Source: Xestospongia muta (taxonomy: Eukaryota; Porifera; Demospongiae; Haplosclerida; Petrosiidae). From it: 64,000 nt of DNA. A program made the position numbers and the translations under genes. Within the stretch, counting starts at the first letter, position 1, and each line of letters starts with the position of its first letter. The notes beneath the pieces are model-generated. The model was not told the origin of the DNA. It searched no databases and saw nothing but the letters and a program-made list of their open reading frames with translations. The stretch lies in NCBI GenBank assembly GCA_963693285.1, contig OY848917.1, positions 5,466,118 to 5,530,117 on the forward strand, in the 5' to 3' direction. Below are positions 25,622-38,300 of the stretch, one piece after another.

Positions 25622-28600
25622 TGTGCACTTAAAGCATTTTGCATGCCAGCAATTACTTCCTTGTGTTCTTAAATTACTTCAATCTTTCATATCTCCCTCA
25701 TCAAAAAATACAAGCACCCCTTACATATCTTACACTTTTCACATAGCCACAATCCATTAGGAAAAGAATGGGCTTTTTTTAATTCTGAAATAGTAAGAAA
25801 ATCCAATGCAAAGACAGCACATTTTGGTTTGCCTGCATTTTTCATGACAGTACTTCCCATTACCCAACCTAATATTCATCTTAAAATAAATAAAACAATT
25901 ATTACAACAGTAAATATATTGGGAATTACATGCATGATATAAATTATACAATATAAACTTATGGGCTTGTCATGTCACATTTTAAAAATCATGTAGAAAG
26001 TTGCATCAATAAATTGCCATAGTAAAATTTCTACATGTATCAGTATTTTGTGTTCAAAATAATGACTTTTATATTATATTGATCAAAACTATTGTTTTCA
26101 GATCATTGACTCTAATGATTTAATTTTGTCACAGAGCACCTTTCTAAACTAGAAATCAATAAATACTTAAGCAGAAAAATTGGTCCTACCATATGTTTCT
26201 TTCTGAGTAGTCCTTTTGTGGTTTTTTTAAAGACAAAAAAATCATTTGAGCGAAAAGGTTACATAGCTTTCTCATATACTAAACATTGTGAAAAAATTGT
26301 AAGCCTTTGCAATGACAATTTTGTTACTGTGCAATATTAGTTATTAATTTTAATGAAGTGACCTGAGCATACCAGTCAGCACAATGTGGAGAAATTAATT
26401 TTAAGTTGTCTGTTAAATTGTTGAATTTTAAGTTCTCCTTTGGCAGCTCATACTTTACGGAAATCTAGTCGCTTTCATTATCTTTTAGCATTTATACTCA
26501 AGTTTCTGCTAGAGTTTAACCTTCACATCCTTTGAATCTTTTCCAGGCTATGATACATGTATATCCATTTCATCATTTAAAATGTTTTATTACTTATATT
26601 TGAAAAATCAGAGAGCATTACTATCACTTGCACAACTGTAATCATATTTTGCCTGACCTACAATTACTTTCAATAACAGTGTATAAAAATCATAGCAATG
26701 TTTGGGAAATTGCACTGCTATAAAATAGTTCAAGAAGTTAAAGAAATATTAACTATTTTTCAAAACATCAATTGTCCTATCATGCAAACATATTCTACTA
26801 ACCAGATTGTCAATGTGTATACATGTGTAGAGTATGTAAATGTACTAGCTAGTATTTCAAACTAACAAGCATCCTGGCATAATTTGAACAAAATAGGAAT
26901 CCTTGAGCATAAGACAATATGCTAGCATGATTGAGCAACAATTATTTTTGATTAACATTAGATCATCTAAATTGACGTAAAACTCAAAGTGTCTCAGAAC
27001 TAGACACAATTTTATCTTCGATGACTTCAACATTATTTAAATCATGGTCATCCTACATTTAATAGTACCTTGTTATAAATAATTATATTACATTATGAAA
27101 TAATAATAAGCATAATAGGGTAAAACAAGCATAATTTACCAGTCCCTAATTCAAAATTATTTTCAAATATTAATTTTACATATACCTCTCCACTAGCAAT
27201 ATGATTTCGACAAACAACACACACATACCTCAGCCAACTTTCTACTATCTTCCAGAGCTTTAGCCGATTCTGATCTATTTTGTCGTTTTTGTTGATCTTT
27301 CCTTTTCTGAAGACAATTTCTACAATAAACACCACCATTATCAAAGACGAACATTGTGTTATGACCTAATTCAGTTCGACAGTCAAGACACTCTCATGAT
27401 AAAGTTTTCCATTAACTTCAACCCAATCTTCATGTTTCCTATAACAAAACATATATAGTCAAACAATAAAGTCCATGGAAACAACAGTACATTTATTCAT
27501 TGGATGTAGTGGCATTAGCGATTGACTGTAAGTATTAGTTGTCAATAACTACAAACAAAATTTGGATGAAGTCTCAGGAATTACAGTTGCTCCTATTTTA
27601 TTAAAGATTTTACTGAAGGCAGATGAGTACACTTTGCTTAATTCTCAAAGTCATTTCAGTGATTTCATAGTCTACCATAATGACTTACAATGCTACATGA
27701 GGACATCTATAAATGGATGTATGCCACAACGTAATGTCATACAACATTGGTGATGACAGATGGACATAAAGTGTAAAGCAACTAACTAAGTTATTACCAA
27801 GTGGTCCATAAGACAATCATAGGACAATATACATCCAGCACACAAAGCACATTGTTATAAAAATTTAGTATAGCTTACTTGATTTCCTCAGAGCAAATAT
27901 CACACATTTTCAGAGCTTGCTTACTATAATCTATAAACATAAGAAATTGAAATTGAATTGAAGGGTAAAGTGATGTTATTTGTAACTCTTCCAGTACATA
28001 ATGATTAGTAAATACAGAGTACAAACTAGCCTTTGCTGCCTATCAACCCTTATATTGCCTGGGATACACAGACAGCATTACTGGACATGGCTCTAAAGTC
28101 TTAATACACATACATATACCTACTCTTTGAACATCAACATGAGCTGGTTTATGTTTGTCATTACCAGTAACTTGTATAGTATAAGAGGCTTTCTTGGTAG
28201 GAGAACTAACTGCAATGAGTAAACCATTAGGATCAAATAAACATTGATGTCTGTTATTAACATACCAGGTTTCAGCTTTCTGCATGCTCAGATGATAGTG
28301 ATGAATATTGATTATCATCATCATCAACATTTATAATAGGACCCCTGGTACCTTTCTTGGATTCATCTCTACTTCTACGATTAGCTATTTTCCCTTTCAC
28401 TCCAACTTGTATAGCAGCTCCAAACAACAATACTGGTTGATAATAGATAAGAGGTATGGTCTTGTTTTCAGGATTGTACATAACACAATTTGGATCATGC
28501 CAATCGTCATCAAAGGGTATCTCAGGTGTACAGACTATAGCAGGTGGAAGAAGAGTTACCATCTTCCATGAAAGATCAAGAGCTTTGCTAGCAAATGGCT

Positions 28601-28658
28601 AAATGATATTCTGAAGATCAGACTGATTAACACCAAAGGGAACAGTTCTGGGAATAGA
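25622..28658 (-). pseudogene. 5'-truncated coiled-coil/LIM paralogue, copy B (M-B)
   Basis: Copy of M-A with the same exon order, starting at 28658. It shares the TAG nonsense codon (28599-28601) and the LIM1 deletion/frameshift near 27385 with M-A. It has its own extra lesion: a one-base insertion in LIM2 near 25803 that turns the IDFLTIPE reading into IGFSYYF. A further small insertion near 27225 alters the LIM1/LIM2 linker (VCVVC region). Confidence 0.8.
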
Positions 28659-28919
28659 CTAAAAATATGAAAGATAGAGATAATCACACACAAGGAAATT
28701 AAGATTTCTAAAAATTATGAATTGCATTATAAAGACCTCAAACAGGACAACAGTAGGAATGGGAATAAATTTAAAACACTTAAAAAATAGCAAATGATCT
28801 AGAGGAAAAGACAAAGATCGTCAAAATAATATTCAATGGGAGATACACCAGATCAGCAATCATTTACCTGATTCTGAAGAAATACAATGTAGTCAAACAA
28901 AAGTTTGAGAACCATTTTG

Positions 28920-29320
28920 TTAAAAAAGAAATCTTATCTTTGAATGGGCCAAATTTAATAACAGTGAACAAGAGCAAGGTGAACCTGTTCCTATATGGAC
29001 TTGCCAAACATTTTATCCATTGTGTACTATACAATGAGATGATCAGGGTTAGAATTGTGGTTGGAATACATGATGAAAATTATCAGAGAAACTACAGCTC
29101 AATGCTGACTTAACTCTTGACAAAACAGTTACTCAAGTAGAGAAACACAAAGAGTATCATGTATCCCAGTAAGAGCTATCCAAAAGGGATGTGGATGACA
29201 AAGTGCTGATCCTTCAGACAAGTCAAGTACAAAAGCCAGTCACTCAACACACTCCATCCCAGTAGTAGTAAAGCTTGTTTTGATGTAGGAAGACAACCAC
29301 TCATGATTTCAGCATAGTTT
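28920..29320 (+). mobile_element. Degenerate gag relic, copy B
   Basis: Same relic as 12840-13240, with the EMIRVRIVVGIHDEN and DLTLDKTV stretches and the same interruptions. It was carried along by the segmental duplication. Confidence 0.6.
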
Positions 29321-29448
29321 GATGACTGTACATGCTAAAATTGTGTTTTTAACATAATAACTATTAATCCAAAGAAAACAAAATCTAAACTAAAGTCAAT
29401 ACATTCATATAACTTACAGTAAAAAAAAGTCACACAACATAATAAGAA

Positions 29449-31999
29449 TTAGATATAACAGCTAGGACAGTAATAGGTTCCCACTCTCTCAAAGAAATTA
29501 TTTCCAACCAGCAGTTGTTCACATTTCTATATATTGAAAAAAGCATGAGAAAAGATATTGTCATAAATAACAGCAAACTAATGATGAAAGAGATTTCAAT
29601 GTCATGTCAACAAGTCTTAGTTGATTTGGACTATATGCTTGTATATGTAATATTATTAAATAAACAATGGGAATAACTACAAATTCAGTTACCTCACAAA
29701 ATGTTATTAAACAAGTTATTAATAAGGTAATTATTTCTAAGATTATATATAAGTATATTACATGTAATGTAAACACTTACCGTGCATTTGAAACAATCAG
29801 TATGTCAGCGATAAGTTCCTTGTTTTTTTTTAAACTATTTGGAGCAAGCAGATCACTCCAAGTAAAATATTTCATGCTACCCTTGCACCTCTTACAGTCA
29901 TTATATAGCCATGTTACATTAGGTAGGCATGCACTTTTTATGGCAGCAACTATAAGGTGATCTTTGCAAATATAGCATATTTTGGTTCACCAGCATCTTC
30001 ATGACAATAATTCTAATCATTCAATTGAATATCAGTCTAACATAAAAGACAAGAATTATAATTAATTAATTATAATTTAAATGCAAAATACAGTCTCACA
30101 TAATTATACTGATTTACTGCACAAGGAGACCAAAGATTTCATGATTACATTGCTCATCAAAATCTCAATTCTTTACATGCATCAGCCATATTGGGTTGTC
30201 AGAAATTCACAGATTATTATTGGCAGGTACTTTATAATTAAAATAAGCTACATCACATTAAAATTGCCCAATTGAGCTAAATGTTACTTTAGACTTTGAA
30301 TTAGTAAAAGCTTTATTATATAAACAAATCATGTAGCTGATGTTAATGCTAACACAGACAGATATGAGAAAGTTAGAAGAGCGGTATACTAATTAAAATT
30401 GCTTTAAAAAGTTATTACTTAATTAATAATATTATTTATAATCTTTAACTACAATACAAACCTCTCCTTCTCTCACTATCAGCTTTTGACAAATAACACA
30501 ATCTCTCACAATATTTCTACTATCATCAAGGGGTTTACACTCATCTCTTTGTCTTTGTTGTTCTTGATTTTTTTTTCTCAGGGCATTTCTTAAGTAGACT
30601 ATACAATCATCATACGCTAAAAGTGACAGCCTCAATACAAAAAGGTCATCTTGACACTGATGACACATTGAGTGATCTAGATGAATACCTTGATCTTCAC
30701 AGGCAGTTCACTTTCCCTGAAGTAGAACCATATTGGGAGCTAATTGTATTCATTGTTCCGTGGAACAATAATATGATATGATGTGAATACATACTAAGAT
30801 ATTCTCAATAGGACATGTTAAACAACAGATTAATTAGAACTTTGTAACAATCAATTGATGACCAGGCTTGCTTATATAATATCAGGAATATATTAAAACA
30901 TAGGGCTTACTTGATTTCCTTGGAGCACACATCACATACCTTTGCTTGTAAGGGATTATATATTAATACAGAATTCTGTAAACAACAATTAGTATCAACT
31001 CTCCAAAATAAAATAAAAATTGATGATAATGACATCTCAATACTTTGAGATACTTTGAAATTAAATCATTACTTTCATGTCTCATGCAGGTGCTCAAAAT
31101 AAGAACTAATAAGTTAATTATCAGTTACTTTTGTAAAAAAAAGTTGTTAAGCTCTTATTAATATTTAAGTTATCATGAGCTAACATAGAAGTAACGGTTG
31201 TAAAAGAAAGTTGAATAATTTATCTGGTTTATATGTTCGTACATTCTAAAAATAAACAAATAAATATTATTTATAATACTTATTTCATTCTGAAAAAGTT
31301 CTACTCTAATATCTATGCTATAACAATAATTTAAGCATGAATAGAACAATTGAAGAGAACATGAAATGCTGAAAAGCTGATGCACTTAGAGTAGGAAACA
31401 GAAAATACTTATATCATTGTGAGCCCCTACACACAACAGTCACTCCACGACATCTATTTATTATTTGAACTTGCGTTTTTCAATTGGATTAATTTTAAAC
31501 TTAACTAGCACTGTCTTATGCAAGATAACTCATCACTGTGCTTGAGCACATTATTACTATCAACAAGCCATCATTTAACTACTATCTTATATATAGAATT
31601 TTGTAAAATATAGAAATGACATTATGTGTGTATGTGTGCTCAGGTACATGTATTAATGTCTTGCACATAATTGACATCAGTTGGTGCATGTCAATGATAA
31701 TAGTAATTGTTCTAACTTTCATATTTTACTGCATGATATATAATTAGTCTGGTACAGCCGACCCTTTCACACGGGGAGGAAGGATCAGCCATGCCAGACT
31801 AGACGTGGAACAGTGTAAAGCACTAACTTGCTACATTCCTGCATATCATGTGATTAGATATCACTTTCACTGTTTCTATGGATCAGTGTTCTTTCCAGCT
31901 ACCTTAGCAGACTATGTAGTAACAGTTTTACTATCTCTTCATAAGGTCCCTGTCTCTTCTAACACACCAAGTAGATAGTCCAGTAGCAAGACCCCGTAA
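29449..31999 (-). pseudogene. Degenerate kinase-LIM paralogue, copy B (C-B)
   Basis: Copy of C-A. Recognisable pieces on the minus strand: first kinase exon about 31999-31810, VRTYKPD-like exon near 31245, zinc exon 30950-30905 (QAKVCDVCSKEIK), LIM1 remnant 30668-30455, frameshifted LIM2 about 30005-29780, and terminal exon 29526-29449 (CEQLLVGNNFFERV, then CPSCYI, stop). The LIM1 remnant reads YLRNAL where gene D has CCKECL, so zinc ligands are lost. The lesions match copy A, so decay preceded duplication. Confidence 0.7.
31745..31801. mobile_element. 57-bp palindromic element, copy B
   Basis: Duplicate of 15666-15722, next to the first exon remnant of pseudogene C-B. Confidence 0.5.
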
Positions 32000-32331
32000 C
32001 AAATATGTACTACTTCACGAATGTGCTGCTAATTTCAACAGAGTAAGTGAAGGCCGTGATAACGTAATATATTTCAACGTATGCTTTTCACCCACTCACA
32101 TTTTCAAGATATTAATAATTAACAGCCTAATATACACAAGTAGTATAATATTATAGTAATAATTAATATATAATTTTTTTAGTTTGCATTTTGTATGTGC
32201 AGGCAAACAGGTATCAGATCAACACTTCCAATGTTCACATGTAATAATTATAAGTTACCAACTATACTGAACAACAAAACAAATCTAATCATAATAGAAA
32301 AAGAAAAAGGAACATAGCAATATTAAATCAG

Positions 32332-35300
32332 TTAGTTACATCTAGGACAAAAGACCATATTTTCTGTCACAGAGTAGTTATTTCCAAGTAACTTTTGATC
32401 ACATTTCTGTATGATAGAGAAAACAGAAAAAAATATATTATATAAAACTGCCTTCCCAGACTGCCTTTAAATGCCTTCTAGTTATTAGTATTGTGCAGCC
32501 CCTCTACAGCTTCCACGTGTCAACATTTATACAATATATTGATTAACAATGTGACTTTTTCTATTTGGAGCCCAAAGCAGGTGTTCCTAATATTTTTAGG
32601 ACCATGTGTTATATTTGTATATGGGTTTGTTAATTTTATCATTGTTGTGCATGACTAACAAAGAAAATGAATAAAATATATTGACTTTTAATGTCTTATG
32701 CAACCAACAAATTTTTATTACTCATACCACAAGGAAATGATGGGCCTGACTAATCAGAGGTAGTGGCTTCTAAGGCAGCAACATAGCTTGTTCAGTCTTT
32801 ACTATTAGAAAAACCAAATCATTTAAAAACAAAGTTAGGGTGATTTTTCAACATTATAATTCTGTTCATAATTAGTATTGTTGCTTTATGTAGTCTTGCT
32901 TATGATTTTTTATGACAGAATATGACAGCGAATTATCTAGATTCGACTAAATTGAATTGGTCTAGTGTTCAGTGTATTGTACGTCAATGAACACTGACAG
33001 CATTTAATAATGATAAAAAAACATGTTCTTACAACCTATGAAGTACTATAGCGTATAGTGGATAGTTCTAGAGGACATAGAATACTGGCAAATTGATACA
33101 AAATAGATTTTGGCAAAATTAAATTTGTGAATGACTTGTTCTGCCTACTACCACATCTCTAATTAAACTATCAGAGGATGAAATTTAAAGGTATGAAATA
33201 CAATTCACGAAGCTAGACAACAATAATTTTCTCCCTCCTAAATTACTTGCTATATAGTATATGATGACAGAGCAGATCGTAATCATTTATTCCATACTAA
33301 AAATATCACTTCAACAACATTATTAATAATCTTTAATGCATTATTACACAATGTTATGACATGTCAACACTTACTACACATTTAAAGCATTGTGGATGCC
33401 AGAATTGACTTCCTTGTCTCTTCAAATTACGTCGATCATGTAGATCCTCCTTAGTAAATAATTCAAAGCAGCCCTTGCATATCTTACAGTCATTACATAA
33501 CCACATTCCATGAGGTACCAAACGAGCATTTTTTATATCAGTAGCAGTAATGTGCTCACCACACAGAAAGCATATCTTGACTTGCTTGCATTTGTCATGG
33601 CAATATTTTCCATCATCCAACCGAAAATTTGACTAAGAGAAAAGGCAATTAATAAACTTATTATGCATAGAACATAATGGAAATTAATTTAGTTTTCATA
33701 AGTAATCCTATGGGTGGAGTCTGATTTAACACAAATTACTTCTAATGTATTTTACAATTATACAAAAATTGTTAACTTTTACTATTGGCAGACAAAGAAT
33801 AAGCATAAAACTGGGTTGTATTAAGCAGCTTAGAGTTTACAAGAAAAAGCATTAAAATTACATTGTTATTTAGTCATTCTCTATTCTAACATACTTGTAC
33901 CAGCTTGCCCATACACCCACTCACTTAACATCTGATGACTTTAGTTCAATTTCTAGGAATAGTAACATTATTCACAGACAATATGGTTGATTACAGACAA
34001 ATTTGTTCCAGATAATGCAAGTAGTAGTTACTAGACTTATGCACATGAAAGCTTCTAGGACTATTTTCAATGAACTATCATCTTTTTATTTCTATATGGT
34101 TGGTTGATAACAATTTAACAATTTAACAATTTATGCCACTGATGATGTAATAATTTGAGAATATAAAAAAATACCCAAAAAATGGTTAAAATTCCAAAGA
34201 ATTAACATAACCATCCTTTATCAAATGAAGCAAGTGGGCATCTGGGTACAAATTTATCTAAATACATACCTCTCCTCCTATCACCACTGGTTTTCGACAA
34301 ATGACACAATCTCCTACAATATTCCTACGATCATTAAGAGCTTTACGATCCTCTTTTTGCTTTTGAAATTCTGGCACAAGTGGGTGCTTCTTTTTCTCGA
34401 GGCATTCCTTGCAACATACCATACCTTCATCAAACACTAAAGTGATTTGATTATTGTGATTTAGTTTAACTTCACAATCATGACACATTGAGTGATTTAA
34501 ATGGTAAGCTTTTTCATTAATAACAACAGATTCTTCATTTTTCCTACGAAAAAAAACAGCTCCTAGTTTACATGTCATTATGCATGTATCATGCAGTCAT
34601 TAATTGTCCATTAAAGCAGCTTGTGTTATAAAACAAAACTCGAGGACTAAATAACATCTAATAACATACAGCCAATTTGAGTCTGACTCGATGTTATATC
34701 TCAGGATAGGAATAAGTTAAAGAGAATGGTTTGTACTATTAAATACATTTTGCAAAATGTAAAAAACAGAATGCTAGCTGTTTAGAAAGTAATAAACTAG
34801 ATATCCCATATAAAGTCAATGGCAATTTTTGTATTCCACCAACACATGACATCATGCATAATTTATATGACGTTAAAAAATCCTAACATAAGTATTCACT
34901 AGGTGTCACAAAAATCTTTCAAACAATAGAAATGCCTTTTATACCAAAAGAATGACAAACTGAATAAAGCAAAGAATAATAAAAGGTTTCAATGAGACTT
35001 GCAGAAGACTAAGTTATAAGGCCATACTCAACATAGCTTAATGACGTTTTTCGTTATCAAAATTCCACGAAACTGCCATCAAACTCAAAGTGGCATATAT
35101 GCAGTTACTTTCATTCATTGCTTCCAATATCACATGTATAAGAATGGTACATGTATGTATACGTACAGATGGAGGTGGACACAAACAATTATAGAACCGC
35201 TAGCAATATGAAGTGTGCCAGACAATACATTATGGCAATTTTATGCTTCAGGTGCATTCTAAATTTTTATATGGTATACTCCATTTATGTAGTTTAATTC

Positions 35301-38300
35301 TTTGCATTGCAGAAAGGATACACAATTGTATGACATATTTTGGAGATGTTTTCGGTAAGACATGTTGGATTCATCGATTACAATATTTAGAGATACACAT
35401 ATACAATGTCAATCAGGACATAAAAATGCAAATATTGACAGTACATCAGTGGAGAACTATGAAACTTGATGGCTAATTCCATGTAGTTATGATGACCAGG
35501 CTTGCTTAAAGTACTATCAAGAAAACAATAAAACTAGTAGCTTACGTGATTTCCTCGGAGCACACAGCACACATTTTCTTTGTTTGTAAGAGAGGATCTA
35601 TTGATATTAAAACACTTCAATTAACGACGCAGTTTAAATTCATTTCAATTAATTAATCATAATAAAATGGTATCTCAATAAGTTGAAGTTGTAAGCTGCT
35701 GAAATTATTATCTTGGTGCTCAAATAATTTTTTGTTGCTAAGTTCCTATTATTTTCTGTGTGATCAAGAACTACAAAGAAGCAATAGTTTAAAAAAACAA
35801 GAAAATTAAAAAAATTATTAGAGAAAGAAAATTATTAGAATTTCCATTAAACTATATTAGAGAATATAGTTTAATGGAGATTCCTTCAAGCTATAATTCA
35901 AACATGAATCTTCATAAAACTGTATAGTCTTTCTCCATTGATTTTTTTAAAACTTTTATTATCTAACATATACAGTAAAAAGGCTAATACATGTACAAAA
36001 CAATTGATACATTTTATATATAGCCATTCAGCAATATTCTTTAAAATCATCAGTTGGCTGGTTTATAAAAAGCATATGTATCCATCAACAATGACAGAAC
36101 TGATAAACCTTGTCATGAGATCAGTATAAACCTGCCACTATGCTGTCTTTGAAGAAACAAGCTACAAGAATATAAGGTCTCAAGTTTATATTCTTAAATA
36201 TAAAAATGTCAAAAGAACTACATCAGCTATCACCTATAGAAAATTGCTTCCATTCAAAAATTTGGGGTTATGAATCTATCATAAGATATACTGTATATAC
36301 AGTATTTTAACTAACAAACCTGATCTTAAAACAGCATCAAGATGAGTTGGTTTCTTAGGGTCTCTACCTGGTCCTTGTACAGTGTAAACAATAGTCTTAC
36401 TCTTAATAGGAGAGCTAACTGATGTACCTACAATGTAAAATAAAGGAAATATTAACTAATCATCAGTGACAACCAGTTTCACCTTTTTGTTCAGATGTCA
36501 AAGATGAAAATTGATCATCATCATCATCAACATTTATACCACTGGCACCTTTCTTAGCTTCTTCTTTATTTCTACGATTAGCTATTTTCCCTTTCACTCC
36601 AACTTGTATAGCAGCTCCAAACAACAATACTGGTTGATAGTAGATAAGAGATGTGGTCTTGTTTTCTGGGTCATACATAACACGATTTGGATCATGCCAA
36701 TCATCATCAAAGGATATCTCAGGTGTACAGACTATAGCAGGTGGAAGGAGAGTTACCATCTTCCATGAAAGATCAAGAGCTTTGTCAGCAAATGGCTGGA
36801 TGATATTCTGATGATCAGACTGAGTAACACCTAAGGGAACAGTTCTGGGAATAGACTAAAAATATGAAAGATAGAGAGGCAATTACATACAAGGAAATTA
36901 AGATTTCCAAAAATTATGAATTTCATTATAGACTAACAATATTATAGTCAGTATCTTGGATTTTTATACTCCCATTCTATTTGTATACTAGATTCAATTA
37001 GATAGGCAGTATAAACCTTTGCTATAAGAATGCACTATTTTTCTTAGTGTACACGTACAGCTTACAAGTATACATACCATTTTAGAAATCTTGTCTGGCA
37101 TTTTACACCCTTTCATCATAGTAGCACTCAACAACAAACCATATGCTCGACCTCTCTCTTCAACAGCTTTTGCATCTACCTGTACAGTACTATCATCACC
37201 AGCACCATCAATACTAGTGTTAGACTGAGAGGAATACTGTAGTAATACTAACAACTCCTGTTGTATCTTCTTCAGTGCATGTAACAGGCAAACATCATGA
37301 GCAATCTAAATTATAATATATAACATATATATAATATTACCTTCAAACATTTTACCAATGAAGGTAACAGAATTTATGAATTATTTTAATAGATAATAGA
37401 TAAAACATGATAATGTTGTAATAAATCAGAGGCTAAGGAAAGTTAGTAAAAATGTGGTGCCACAGCAAGAAACTCTTCCATTTCAAATACTTATTAGATG
37501 ACCATACAATATACATGTAAGTAAGTACTCACAGTAGTAAAGACTTTCTGTTAAAAAGTAAAAGAATACTTAAGATTTACTTAGATACACGCATATAAGT
37601 GAGTTATATGTATATGGCATTTCAAGTACTATATTTTGCTGACACACCTATTATTAACGTTCTTCTATAAGCATTAGCACTAGATATTTTAGATACTTTA
37701 TCAAAGCAAACATCCATATTGTGATGAATTGATTGTGAGTAATCTTCAAAGGGTTAAACATATTATAACGAAGATTCAAATAATGAAAATACATTTGAAT
37801 TACAATAACGTGTTCTTTGAGCCTTAATTCAGTTTTGTGCTTAGAGTTACATATTTCAGTCAAAATTATATTGACTTCATAATTATATCAAGGGTAAAAT
37901 TTATTTCTAATACCTTCAAAACTCTTTTTTTGTAATCCAATCTTTTCAATTGGGGTTGAGGAACATCAAAGTATTCTTTGACTTCTATTTCTTGATCTTC
38001 TGTCAGAACAGCAACTCGAGATATTCCTTTAAGTTCTTCAATGGTACTAAAAATATACAATCTTGACTAAAGGCAAAACGTTGAACAAAACAATGATTGT
38101 ATTAATTGTTATCTCAATTATTAACTGTTTCACAGTAACTTTTCTTTTTTCTAGTGGATATTATCTAACCTCATCAAACTTTCTCTCTTGGCCTGAAGTA
38201 TCATCTTCTTCCTAAAGTAAAAAAATAGAATCATTGTATTATGTCAGCATAACGCTGAAAACACTTCTATTCTTAATATGCAGCATTTTTAGTAGCATAG

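Larger units (their letters stand above)
18222..34301. repeat. 16.1-kb tandem segmental duplication, copy B
   Basis: Direct tandem copy of 2059-18221. Its right edge lies inside the LIM1 exon of gene D. The sequence GACAAA at 34296-34301 matches 18211-18216, after which copy A jumps to the left end of copy B while gene D continues. The junction at about 18217-18221 has no long repeat, only a few ambiguous bases, so it looks like a simple illegitimate-recombination junction. Confidence 0.92.
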
